From Panicum virgatum (lineage: Eukaryota > Streptophyta > Magnoliopsida > Poales > Poaceae), in NCBI RefSeq assembly GCF_016808335.1, contig NC_053136.1:1222531-1286530 (forward strand): DNA of 64,000 bases. Direction: 5' to 3'. Positions 1-15,086 of the stretch are shown here, piece after piece; position 1 is the first letter of the stretch; every line of letters starts with the position of its first letter. The position numbers were made by a program, and so were the translations under genes. The notes beneath the pieces were generated by a model. It was not told the origin of the DNA, did no database searches, and was given only the letters and a program-made list of their open reading frames with translations.

Positions 1-1241
1 TTTACTTTTTTGTCGGCGACTTCGCTATTTTCTTTTCGACGAGTTCTTTTAAGCTGATCAAGGACGTCTCACATTCGATCGACTTGATTTGCTGGTAAGT
101 CTTCGTTTTACCGAGTATATCTGAGCTTTAGCTTTTGGGCGTATCGTTGTAGCTTCGTTTAGATCTATTCAAAAGTTATCGAATCTATCTAGGCTTTGAC
201 CTCTGGTGCATCGCTGTTTTCCCGTCTAGATTTATTCACAATTTATCAATATGGTTAGATTTATAGCTTTTCTTTTCTCTCTCACCATCACCTAACAGCC
301 AGCTAGCTTGTATATTTTTACTTCTTTTATTTCTTCCCCCTTCTCAATCGATCTGTAGCTCATACTAGATAGCTACCTAATCCAGCGATATGATGGACAA
401 AAATTGAAGTTGATGACTAGTGCGATATGATGGACAAAAATTGAAGTTGATGACTAGTCCAATTCCTGCAAGACTCAACACCAGCATGCATCCCATTCGA
501 GTACTATAGACTAGTACTCGTCCATATATACGTATGCATTATATGCAATGTGTTGCTTTGCGATCCATCCATATCCGTGTGCATGGGATCAAGATTTTAT
601 ACTCCCTAGTACCATGGTAGGTCTTATCTGTACCGTTGAATCTGCTATGGGGATACATGCTATACCAGACAGATGTGGGGACATGTACTACTGTCATGTA
701 CTTTTTTTGTTGGCAGATGTATTGTACGTATTTGCGTTCACCGAGAAATACGTCTGACGTGTCGGGGCAGTAGCACATGTAGTTGGGGAACATTTCAAAA
801 TCATTTGAATCCTCTCTCTCTCCCCTGCTCCTCCCCGGCGGCGGAGCTCCCCGCGCCCTCCCTCTCCGTGGTGGCCGAGATCCCCGTCGCCTCGCGTGCT
901 CCTCGCGGGCCATGGCGGGCCGGAGCAGGGGTGGCCGGGGCAAGGCCTCCACGCGCTGCGGTTGCCGGAGCCGCCGCCGCCGCCGACCGCGCTCGCCATG
1001 GAGGCATCCAGATCCAGTGCCGGCCCTCCCTCTCCTCTCCTCCCAAGCTCATCCTCGCGCCCTCGCCATGGATCCGGATCCGCTCTCTTCACCTCCCTCT
1101 CCGGCAGAGCTGCGCGTCCAAGGGAGCCGCCGCCGGCCATGCTCGCGGCGGGCCCCTGGCGGAGGGTGCGCGGCCCTGGGGTGGAGGGTGCGGGGGGCGC
1201 GGCCTCCTGCGCGGTGGCCTGCGAGGTAGCGGCACGGTCGG
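1..1241. other. Intergenic; no intact gene
   Basis: The first 780 bases are AT-rich with no coding signal. A 37-bp direct tandem duplication lies at 385-458. From about 780 the DNA becomes GC-rich, and long open frames appear in several phases on both strands, which is a composition effect. No frame shows a recognisable domain before the ammonium-transporter fragment at 1242. Confidence 0.5.
385..458. repeat. 37-bp tandem duplication, two copies
   Basis: The unit beginning GCGATATGATGGAC and ending GATGACTAGT occurs at 385-421 and again, apparently identically, at 422-458. Exact identity implies a recent slip or duplication. No function is visible. Confidence 0.9.
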
Positions 1242-1376
1242 TTCTGGTCCACTGACGGGTGGGACGCCGCGAGCCGCACGTCCGGTCCGCTCCTCTTCGG
1301 CTCCGGCGTCATCAACTTCGCCGGCTCCGGGGTCGTCCACATGGTCGGCGGCGACGGCGGGCTCTGGGGCGCGCTC
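1242..1376 (+). pseudogene. Ammonium transporter (AMT1-type) gene fragment
   Basis: One frame encodes about 45 residues that I recognise from grass AMT1 proteins. They include [18 protein letters not shown], then [18 protein letters not shown], then GLWGAL. This is the extracellular loop plus the conserved [12 protein letters not shown] signature of a transmembrane segment. Nothing AMT-like precedes or follows: a full AMT1 has nearly 500 residues, and the frame runs into unrelated GC-rich DNA. It is a captured or orphaned fragment, not a gene. The surrounding block (about 780-2014, continuing at 5755-6330) looks like a patchwork of gene-derived pieces, as in Pack-MULEs or Helitrons, but I found no terminal structure to prove that. 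Confidence 0.75.
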
Positions 1377-2014
1377 TCTTCATCCCCCGTCAACCCCTCT
1401 CTCTCCTCGCGCACTGCACGCCGCCGCAAATCTGCACCAGCTCCGGCGCCCTGGGCATCGCGGGTCATGGCGCGGCACGGATCCTTGCCCGCCTCGGACA
1501 CCTCCTCCGCGGGGATTGCACGCCGACCGCCGCCTCCACTAGCTGATGGCCGTGGACCGGGAGGATGGTGTACTACCAAGATCCAATGGCGTAGGTGCTA
1601 GATCCAGCAGCTCCGAGGCCGCCGCCGGGGCGTGCGGCTCATGGTCAACAGCGGCGGCGCCGGCGAAGGTCAACACAACACCGACGACACCTATGACAAG
1701 AGCCTCGACGATGACGCCGCCGCCGAGGAGGAGCTCGCGACTCGCTACCAACCCTCAGCATGGCGCTCGCTGAGCATCGCGGTGAGGGTGCTGTTCGGGC
1801 TGGCACTCCTTGAGGACCACCGCGCCACCATCGGAGCGGGCCGACCGCCCTGAGGTGAACGTGGCCGCCCCGCCGCGCCTCGACTGGCTTTCCAGCTCGG
1901 GCAAGAGGTGGAGGCCATGGTGAGGGAGGGGCTGCGGTGCACGCTGGAGCGCATCGCGTCGGTGTTGCAGACGCGGCCCGAGGAGCTGCTCGGCGCCATG
2001 GCTGGGGTCAGAAC
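1377..2014. other. GC-rich block left of the solo LTR; no assignable gene
   Basis: Open frames exist, for example 1632-1853 on the + strand, which is rich in Asp, Ala and Glu, but none matches a family I know. The block is cut at 2014/5755 by the LTR insertion, so any former reading frame is interrupted. Confidence 0.4.
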
Positions 2015-5000
2015 TGTGACACCCTAGGTGTCTGCACAGTAGTTGTGTATCTATTGTATGCATCATATGCTTGAATGGCTTGAAAAAAGATATTTTTGTA
2101 AATGTAAAGGTTATATGTGTAATTATGATTTTATGCAAGGTCCTTTCTGCAGTTATATTTGAATAGGATGTGAAATTATAGCTTTTGTGGAGGGTGTTTT
2201 TGCAAAATGTAGTGTAATCATTACATGGCAGGAATCTTTTCAATTCAGCCTAAATTTGAAGTGAAATTGCATTGAAAAAGACAAAATTCCTGGAATTCAA
2301 AATCCCTCTTATGTTTTCAAAATTAGCTCTTGAATCTTTGATCAAATAAATATTTGCACAACATCAAAGTTGTAGATCTTGAAAAGTTGAACAACTTTCA
2401 TGTTGGGCACTTTTTCATTTGAGCCCTATTTTAAAAGTTATCTCTTCTTTATAGTTTGGTCCCTGGAAATTTCAGAAATTACGTTTGGGTCCTTTTCCCC
2501 TTCCTCCAGCTCCTTTCCTCTGTTTTCCCCGCCGCCGCTGTGCAGAGCGCCGCCCGCCCGCCGTGGAGAGCCGCCTCCCCACGCCACCTCCTGCCTGCTA
2601 GCCCACGCGTCGCTCCGGAGCTTCCCCACCGCCCTTTGCTATCGCGCTGTGCCCTTCCTTGCTCTGCCACGCGCCCCCGCCGAGCCCAGAGCCGCCCTCG
2701 CAACCCGTTCCCTTCATCCGTTTGCCGTTTCCCCGACCCCAAACCCCCGAACACCACCACCCAACCACCATTAGCGCCGCCATTACCGCCCGAGCTCGGA
2801 GCTCGCCGCGGACAGCCACCCTCCGCCCCTCAGTGCTCAAATCCGCAGCTCTATCACCTCCATCGAGTTCTACCGAAGCTCCCCAGCCCAATCTCCCCCT
2901 CTACGCCTCATCGGAGCGATGCCTCCACTAGCGTAGCTTGCCGCTGGCCGCCGGCACACGTCGAGCCACCGCTGCAGTCCACCTCCACCCCACCCAAAAC
3001 CCTCTTCAGATGCGCCGTGGTCCCCTCTAGCTCCCTGACCTCTCCCTTCTCGCCGCCGACGACCCACATCACCGGATTTTGGCCGGCCCCCCTTCCCTGT
3101 TCATCTTCCCTGGCCAAGGACCCCGTGTTAAAAGGAACAAAAGTTCCAGGGGGCTGTCTGCAAACCCCGTGGCACATTTGAATAGTAGCATTAAGGGCTC
3201 CTTTGTAATTTTTGCAGTGAAATTTGAAATTCAATAGAAATTCGTAGAAAATTCGTAAATTAGCAAATCTAGTTGTTTTGGAATCTTTGAGAGTAGATCT
3301 ATACAGTAGAATCATAATATGCTGGGTGTTAGTTGAAACTTTTTGCTGGAAAATTAGATTTATGTTACTAGGTGCATAAATACTAGTTGTTTTATCTTTT
3401 TCTTAACTATTGTTTGAAGCCATGTATTGCAGTGAAATTTTTATGGTGAATTACTCGTGTGAATATAGTGTTTCTATAAATATTTCGTGGTCAGTTCTCA
3501 TGTGTAGCTATTTATTTGATTTAATCCTTGTTTAATAGATTTTAATTATGATAAATAGTTTATGCTGATGATAAATCATGCAAATATTTATGAGTGATCT
3601 TTTTGAATAGTTTGGCTTGTCCGTGAAGTTTGAGACCCAATTAATGAGTAGAACAGGAGCTAAAAATGAATCTTGTTAATCTGATGTCTTTTTTGTTTAT
3701 TTTCTCAGAATTGTTTATGTGTAGATAAAATCATGAAAAATTCACCGTTGCTAACTCATCCCTGTGTAGGCCTTCTGTTAAATTTTGAGATTCTGTTTTG
3801 CTATGGTTTAGCCTGTGTAATTCAATCTTGTTCTAGGTGTGGTCTGAATGATTGAATTGTTATGAATAATTGGCTACATGTTTTGGCATGATTTTTACAG
3901 GATAGTCTAATCTGTTCATGTTATGTTTAGGGTAATGTTTTGCTAAATTTATTACTATTTGTGCTCTGAGTTGTTTATTTATTAGCAAACCATAGTTTAC
4001 TTGCTTTAGGAAACAACTCCCACTCGTTTAGGAAGTTAGTATAGCTTTCTTGTGCTGTTGATCATGATGCCTTGTGTAGTTAGATTTGTTGAGTTACTAC
4101 TCTATAAATGATTGTCCATGTGTGTTTATAATATTGTTTTTGCATTACATATAGATACGACTGCTTTATCGGACGGAACGTAGGAGCTAATCCCGGATTT
4201 CGAAGGAGGTGATCTCGAAGCTCAAGCGAACACTACTATACTAACTGAAGCCCCGGACCAAAGTTCGGAAGAGCCTAGGGCTGAAATAGTTAGTGACTAC
4301 CGAGAAGGCAAGCCCCGGACATAACCTATATTTCAAATTATTATCATTTACTGTTATTACTTGCTTATGCATTTACAGTTCTTAGGTTTTGAATTGAAAC
4401 CCTAGATGCATGATCCTAGGAACCTATGTACTGAACACTAGACTTGAGTTCGACTACTTGCTAAGCTTATAGGACCGGTAAAAGTCGAGTGATTGCCTGT
4501 CACTCGCTAGTTCTATAGGAATTGCTTGTTTACCTTTCTGTTATCAATATAAGGACGACAGACGGGGTTGTGTTCGATATCATGACCTTATGTGAGACCT
4601 CGTCTGTGTTGATGAACTTGCTAAGGTTGCGGTGTGTGGTAACGGTGGTTAAGTTTTTGAACGTACTAGCCACATGCCGTAAATATGGTACGCGGCAAGC
4701 CTAGTAACCGATTGGACCGGGGAGTGGATATACCTTTCACTCTCTCTTAGAGATAGGTTTTATTTATGTTTATGTTGCGCAACACCGCGGCTGCAGGGAG
4801 GAAGTTGGTGCCCTGTAGTCGGGGAGAGTGACCCTATCCACAAGCCGGAATGAAAGGTAAATGGTTGTTTGGGAACGACCCGACGGTGTTCCAGACGTGT
4901 GTGTTAGGTCTACCTGGCCAGGTTAAGAAATTCGATTCGAATCGTCTGCTTCTCACAGTTTGGGACTGCTTGATCCCTTTGCCACACAGAGTAATAAGAG

Positions 5001-5749
5001 CAACAATATTATGATCAATCTTGATGCTTGCTTAGAAGTTCTACAATGATTGGATAGTAGTGGCTTACATAGAATGGTTAATCAACTAGAATCTTGAAAG
5101 CTAAAACTTGAAAGTAAGGATCTACTCTTTATTGCTTTTCAGCAAATGGAAAACCAGAGCCTCACAAAACCTTGCATAGTCTAGCTAAAGTGGGCTACTT
5201 ATACCCGTTGACGGTTAAGACTTGCTGAGTATTAGAATACTCAGCCTTGCTGTTGAAACCCTTTTTCAGGTATGAGTTTTGAGGATCAGATCGCTAGCTT
5301 GACCTATCCCTGCTCTTTGCCTCCTGGCTGGTCCGTAGAGTGGGATACGTCTTCGGCCGGCAATGACCCTGACGAGTGATACCATGGTTGGGCTAGCCTG
5401 GTATACTTTTGCGACGTGTTGTAGCCGTCGTGTGTTATCTTCCGCTGTTTTAACTCTGAAGTTTTACACTTAAGGCTTGTATAACTGTTTTACTAAAGTT
5501 GGTTTTTGTAATAATGGTTTGAACTGGTTTGTAATCATTACTTTGCCTGTGTTGTAAAATTGTGGTTGTAATATCTCTGGACTCGCCTTCGTGCGGGGTA
5601 TGCTTGTTCGATCCGAGAACCGGTGGTTGTATCGGGATGTTACCCGACAGACCAAGAATTGTTCTGTTTGAAGTGCGTTTGAGCTGGTGTTGCCTTTATG
5701 GTGATGTCCTGCGCACTTGAGCCGGGATAATTCAGGTGGTTCTGCCACA
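2015..5749 (+). mobile_element. Solo LTR 1 of a long-LTR (gypsy-like) retrotransposon
   Basis: The element starts TGTGACACCC and ends TTCTGCCACA, so it has the TG...CA ends of an LTR. It is flanked by the 5-bp direct repeat AGAAC at 2010-2014 and 5750-5754, which marks a complete insertion. No gag, pol or second LTR is present, so it is a solo LTR of 3,735 bp. It has a GC-rich, gene-like section (about 2500-3180) followed by AT-rich DNA. It shares start, end and internal phrases such as GCAAGCCCCGGA with solo LTR 2 at 42354, so the two belong to one family. Long LTRs of this size are known in grass gypsy families; the exact family cannot be named here. Confidence 0.85.
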
Positions 5750-6690
5750 AGAACAAGAGCAGCGGCGGGGAGGTCGAAAGCAGCGGCACCGCGTGCTTGG
5801 CGGCCGCAGCGTTGTCCTAGTCTGGCGAGACCGCCTCCATCGTCCTCCAGCGAGGCCGCCGGCGCCCCGGTCCCCGGCGTGCCGGCTGCCGCGGCCACCG
5901 AGCAGGCCATCTGCAGCAGTGCGTGGGCGGCGCCTTGCAGACCGGGTGTCCTGGGCAACAGGAGGCCGTCCCGACGCCGCGCACAACCGCTTGCGCCTCT
6001 CCGCCGGTCAGCGTCCCACTCCACTCGTTCGGCGCCGGCGACGAGAAGACGGAGAACCCCGTGTGTGCGAGCTGCCAGGACGGTGGCTCGGCGGCCGCCC
6101 CGACGACCCCAAGACGAGCTAGCTCTCGCCGCGGCTGTGGCTGCTGCTTTGACCGTGGCTGGCATCCTGCAGCGCCACCACACGGCTCAGGTGCGCAAGC
6201 GCGGCCGCGCAAGCCGGCACACGGCTCGGGCATCCCGGCAACACGAAGGCCGGCGCGTGGTACTGGGTTCTCTCCGATTCAGTTGTTTCTTTGAATATAC
6301 TACTCGTTCGAAATGGCCATAATCCGCTGATGCTTCGCATTTGAGTTTCTTCACCAATTATTCTATTTGAATTGTTCCGGCTCTTTGTTTGGCCTTCGAT
6401 TGGAATTATTTCGCAGAATCTCTTCATGGAGAATTTGAGATCTGCAAGCTCTGCAACTGGCTCGTTCAGGGCCAGCGCTGAAGCAGTGGCCATGACCATC
6501 CCCAGCACCAGCTCGTTCAACAACTGCACCACAGCCGTCCACAACCGCCGCTGCCGAAGATGTCGAAGTCTCTATCTTTCAACCAGGAAGAGATTGAGGT
6601 AGCCGAGATGCTGTTCAGGCTCACCAGGCAGTTCTCGTGCCTTGTTTTTGGAGTTTCCATACCTAGTATATTCACAATTAGTGTACTTGG

Positions 6691-6880
6691 TATTTTATTA
6701 TGCAAGAAAGCGTACCATGGTGTACATATGAGTGTCCTGAGGTACCTAATTTTATTAGTGTGATTATGATTTGATTTTTTATATACCTGATATTTTATTA
6801 TGCAAGAAAGTGTAACATGGTGTACATATTAGTGTCCTGAGGTACCTGATTTTATTAGTGTACTTATGATTTGATTTTAT
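6691..6880. repeat. 100-bp-period tandem duplication, two copies
   Basis: TATTTTATTATGCAAGAAAG starts at 6691 and again at 6791. The similarity continues through TGTCCTGAGGTACCT and ATGATTTGATTTT with a few substitutions. It is an AT-rich local duplication with no visible function. Confidence 0.85.
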
Positions 6881-9095
6881 GTTTCTTCTATTTAATTGTA
6901 CTGTACAAGAGAGAAGATGGCTGTGAATAAATATTATTTTTATTTTATTAGTGCGTTGTTGTGAATGTTTGTTTTTTGAAATTTGTTGTGTACCTATTCT
7001 GATTTATAATAAATTATAGATCAACTACTTTTAATACGTTGAGATTTAGTTGTACATTAAAGTTTCTAGTATACATGGGTTAAAAAAATATTTCAGTTGA
7101 ACAAAGCTGATACATGAGAATTTTAATTTTATTTCTCTTGATATTTTTTTCTCATGAGCAAGATGTGTGTTCATGGGTTCTTCGTATGCAGTATCAATGT
7201 GTATATCAAAATGGTACCTTGATTTGTGTTCAAATAAATAGGTCACCAGTTAAATTAAAAAAATATGGTACCTTGGTTTATGTTCAAATAGTTGGACCAT
7301 TAATCAAATAAGTGGCCATGTGCAATGGTAGTTTTTTAAATAAGTGGTACAGAGTGAGTCAGCTTTTTGCATGTCTCAAAGTAACTTTATGTGCTCATGT
7401 GTCAGCTCGAGATTCCATCGGTGGCAGTAAAGGTAGGTATATGGTAAAAAAAATAAAATATCACTTGTATACGCCATGTGGGGACAGGATCTCACACGAT
7501 TGGCTTCACGATGGACGTAAATCTGTCATGACCGCAAGGTACACCTATGACTTTCCCGTGTACATGCTGCTAGTCCAAATCCAAGAAGCTACTTGCACAT
7601 GCATGATTCGCTCGGTGACTGACGGCTACCTCGGTGGACACAGCGACCGTGCGACTCGTGGCAGCCGTCCGATCGAATACGAGCGGTCTGGATCGAAGAT
7701 CCTCGTCTGCGCCTTGGAAGAACGAGCGCGCGGACAAACCTGTCTAGCTCCATCCCCGTCACAAAAGTATCGTTGCATGCGCATGCCCCTCGTCTTGCTA
7801 GCAATTCTCTTCTCATGCTCATCTCTCATCAGCACAAGGTCGATTTGCGTGTTGGAATCAACAACCGGCTAAGATTTTCTCCCTCTCATTTTTTCTTTTT
7901 TTAATTTACTGAGAAGGCTACCTGAAGTGACGACGTACGACGGTGTGGTCAGTCATCAAATCGATCTCTTGGATCGTGAGAATACAGTTTATTCTCTTCT
8001 TTTTCTTTTGGGATTAAGAAAATAGTTTTTTATTTGATGCTGGGACACCATTTTTAATTTTACATCCTACCACCCCCAACATTTTCTTCTCTGCCTAGAG
8101 GGGAGGGATCTTAGGTGTTTTGAGGCCTGTACCAGCCTAGCCTCTAGTATTGGGCCTAGACGACATCATCTGCCATGCCAGCCCAGCGCTACAGAGAAAA
8201 ATCCACCCGTTTACATATTATATGGGCCATCCGGACGGCCGGCCGCTTGGCCTTTTCTTACTCTTGTGTTCCGTTCTGCCTGCTGCTTACGAGAATTCTA
8301 TACATTTTCCAAAAAAAAAATCTCCACCTTTTAGTATTTGAGATTTGTGCAAACTATCTCATTTATTGAATTTTAACTCTGGCCTTTCTCCTCCTACCCG
8401 CTTTCTCGCCATGCGCCACCGCCGCCCCTAAGCCCGTGCTTCGCCTGCTGCGCGCTGCGGCTGCTGCGTTGCTGTGCTGCGCTGCGCTGCCTGCTGCTGC
8501 CGGCGCTGTGGCCGCGCACGCCGCCGTCGGAGAAGAAAACCTCACCTCGACCTCGCCGGAGAAGAAACCTTCAACATCTCTATTTTAGTGTTTTCAACAT
8601 TTGTCTTTTACAATTTCAATATTTTAAAAGCCAAATGTTGAATACGTTTAATAAAATGTTGAGTTAATCCCAATAAAATATTGAACATGTTTGCAGCAGA
8701 TAATTAGACCAAAGTGAACTTTAAAGATGAATGTCAAGATAGATAGGAGCTCCCTACTGCTGATGCTAGCATGCTGCTCACCTCTGTTTTGGAATGCTAT
8801 GTATATCTGAGTTTTGTCTGCCGGCAAAATGGAGCGAGCGAGGTTTGCACGCGGAGCAGATTCTCACTTCCCAGTTCCCACTTCATAATAAGGACATGCA
8901 TGGACGGGGCACCACTCTTGTTCAACTTAATCATCTAAACTTTTCAAACTGATTTATTTATTTATTTTTCGAAAATGCAAGAGAGCTTTCGCTTCTTTAT
9001 ATTAAGATAGAAAAAAACAGTTTCGAGTTACACTTGATGTTACGACTACCACCTTTTACTAGATTCCTAAATAAAAGTTGGGACAAGGGAACATA

Positions 9096-9161
9096 AAAGC
9101 GACTACTCACTGAGTGAACAACCTAGCCAAAGCGACTACTCACTCACTGAACAACCTAGCC
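9096..9161. repeat. 33-bp tandem duplication, two copies
   Basis: AAAGCGACTACTCACT followed shortly by GAACAACCTAGCC occurs at 9096 and again at 9129, with four neighbouring substitutions. No function is visible. Confidence 0.8.
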
Positions 9162-9685
9162 AGCTAGCCAGCTTCGTCGCAGGACGATCAAGCACAACTC
9201 CTCCATGGCCCGAAATACTTGGGTTGGGGCCAATCGATCTGTAGCAGTCGCCTTTTGGTTTGTCAAATTCGGTTTTGAAAAAAAAAATCAAAAAGGAAGG
9301 AAGGAAGAAAGAAAGCGGCACAAAACCCTTGGTTTCCAATCCTACTGGGTTGCGTTCAAAGCAATCAGCTTTACTTCAACCACATCACCATTCAATCCAG
9401 ATTCATAAAGTGGCACCAGCTACTTAGCAAGCAGAGCGGAGGCAACCAAAGATAAATTCCGAAGCATCTTTTTTTTCTTCACATAAATTCTGATTCGAAT
9501 CCTCTAGTAGAAGAAAAATCACAAGCAAAAATAAAAGAGTTCTACACTCAGAAGACTAGAGACAGAGCAGCGATGCATCCATTCAGAGAAAGAAAGATTA
9601 GTCTCCGTAACTTTCCCGCCGGCCCCAAGAGTCATTCATATGCCCCCCCTAAACACCATTACAAAATTTGGCTTTCCAGAACCAT

Positions 9686-13310
<3,625 letters not shown>

Positions 13311-13790
13311 GGCCGCACCACGACCAGCCGCAGCACCAACGCGCTCCCTCTCCTCTGGAAGCTTCTCCGCTCTTCGTGGGGGGTGGGCTTCTGATCCTTG
13401 GTTTCGAACTGACGAGTCTGATGGTGGGGGGGGGAGAGAGAGAGAGACCGCGGCTTATAAAGTGGGCTGCCGTGAACGGGGGCTCGGGATCTCGCGGCGC
13501 CCGTCGCGCTGGCCGGGACGTCATGCCTCCGACCTGGGCCAATAGGAGAGAGACGCGTGGAATCCCGAGCCAATCGCGGTGGCCTCTGTGCTGGGGGCGC
13601 CGCGGCCGTCCGTGCAGCGCATCCGACGGCCGGGACGGGCCGCCTCCGCTCGGAGCCGTGGGATTGGCTGGGGTCGCGTGGCTGGCCCCCTCGCGCGGTG
13701 GACTCGGAATGGTCGGGACGCGGGAGAGGCGTGCCGCGTGGCTCGTGCTCCTACCGGCCAATTGACATGTGAGCCCACCCCCACGGGTTC
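13311..13790 (-). promoter_or_regulatory. BiP promoter with TATA box and clustered CCAAT/ACGT-type sites
   Basis: Read on the minus strand, TTTATAAG at 13461-13454 is a plausible TATA box about 145 bp from the ATG. Upstream, several CCAAT boxes lie close to CACG half-sites: ATTGG-N9-CCACG (13573-13555), CCACG-N9-CCAAT and CCAATCCCACG around 13680-13655, and a GACGTCAT-type core near 13520. The spacing recalls ER-stress elements bound by bZIP and NF-Y factors. None matches CCAAT-N9-CCACG in the strict order, so stress responsiveness is inferred. Confidence 0.5.
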
Positions 13791-13839
13791 TTCTCAGGCA
13801 CTTTTTGTGTGTTTTTTTTCCTGAATAAAAAATCGACAG

Positions 13840-15086
13840 AGCGGTTGGAAAATTCTCGCAAAATAAATCACTTTTAGAAGAAAGAAGACTGATCGAAACA
13901 ATTCATCACTGCTTTAAATATAGTATGGATGCTAGGCGCTTATGTGAAGCATACTTCCGAATACACGCACGCACATTTACCCTAGTAAGAGATTTATCCT
14001 TGAAAGTAGTTTCAAAATATTGTTAGTTTGTTGTATTTCAAATATTGTGCAGATGAACCTTTGGCGAATAATAGACATAGACCCAATTTCCATGCAGATA
14101 AAAAAAATGATGCCTAGTACACTTATTTTAGGGCAAAGTTATTATAGTATATAGCAGAGAGTGGACCAGGCCACAAGGCTAGAGACTTAACCTTCGTACC
14201 AAAAGGTGCCAGGCCTCCAACCTTGGTGTGGCTTTCTTGCAAAGCAAAGCAAAAGGGCCATGCGAGTCAATTGCAAGATCAAGCTCCGAAGGTAAATCAA
14301 ATTACCTTAGGGGTAGATCCTTGGATGGAGCCAATTAAGGCTATCTAATTAAGCAGCGACACGGAGGCGGCACCAAAGTTACATCAGGGGTCCGCCAGGG
14401 ACTGCGCTTCCGCTTCATGCCCGTCATTTCTCCAGCTTCAGGGCGTACCTATACATGCATGCAGGCTGCAGCAAGGAGAAAGACTGAACTCAATGCGATT
14501 TCCGCTCCCTTGCTTGAATTTCGTGCGTTTAAAGGCAGGGTTCAGCAACCAATCATAAGCCTTCATTGTGGCAGAAGTTTTTACCAGGAAAGTACGTTGG
14601 TTTTGCATAAATAATTAGGGATTTTACAACTGATCCTTCCCAGAGAATTAAACGGTCTGGCAATAGATCATGACTCAGTATCAGCCTCGGAGCAGGAGAA
14701 TTCTTAACTAGTTCTTCACAACCACCAAATGACTCCAACAAGAAAACACATAATTGAAAAGCAAGAATCTTCCGAGAATCTTCCAATAGACGGCAGAATT
14801 CTTCCAACAAACATAGCTCATATCAGACTTTTCATTTAAAAGTGAAATGGTCAAAATACACTACTGCCACAAACTACAACAGAGATAACAAGTTCCTTAC
14901 AAAACTCGAGCGCTCCTGTACTAACTACTAATATTAGATCAGCTGCAGCACACACACACCACCACCACCAAACTGCACCAGCTTTTTTTTTTTTTTTGGG
15001 AACCAAACTGCACCGGCTTTACATACCCTAAAATATACCCATGTACAGTGTGACACCTTTCCCAACATAGCAAAAGACGCCGCAGG
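13840..15086. other. Intergenic between BiP promoter and TFIIIA 3' end
   Basis: AT-rich DNA with no recognisable gene. It holds a short CACCAC/poly-T stretch near 14950-14997 and presumably the 3' UTR of TFIIIA next to 15087. Nothing else stands out. Confidence 0.5.

Larger units (their letters stand above)
5755..9685. other. Intergenic; no convincing gene
   Basis: 5755-6330 is the GC-rich continuation of the block interrupted by solo LTR 1. Near 6560-6640 the + strand reads MSKSLSFNQEEIEVAEMLFR, which faintly resembles a short motif of plant nuclear proteins but stands alone. 6640-9685 is AT-rich with short local duplications (6691-6880 and 9096-9161) and a GCTGC-rich stretch at 8430-8520. 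A 186-codon open stretch near 7312-7872 has no recognisable domain and no ATG at its first codon. The 3' flank of BiP begins below 9685. Confidence 0.4.

Noticed and set aside
673..1542. Long open frames over the GC-rich block at 0.7-1.9 kb
   Set aside because: Several frames on both strands are open at once because of GC composition; only the short AMT1 piece at 1242-1376 has recognisable homology.
7312..7872. 186-codon open stretch on the + strand
   Set aside because: It begins at a GTG codon, shows no domain, and has irregular composition; probably chance.
13573..13680. Exact canonical ER-stress element CCAAT-N9-CCACG at BiP
   Set aside because: The boxes and spacing exist but none has the canonical order and orientation on either strand; reported only as variants.
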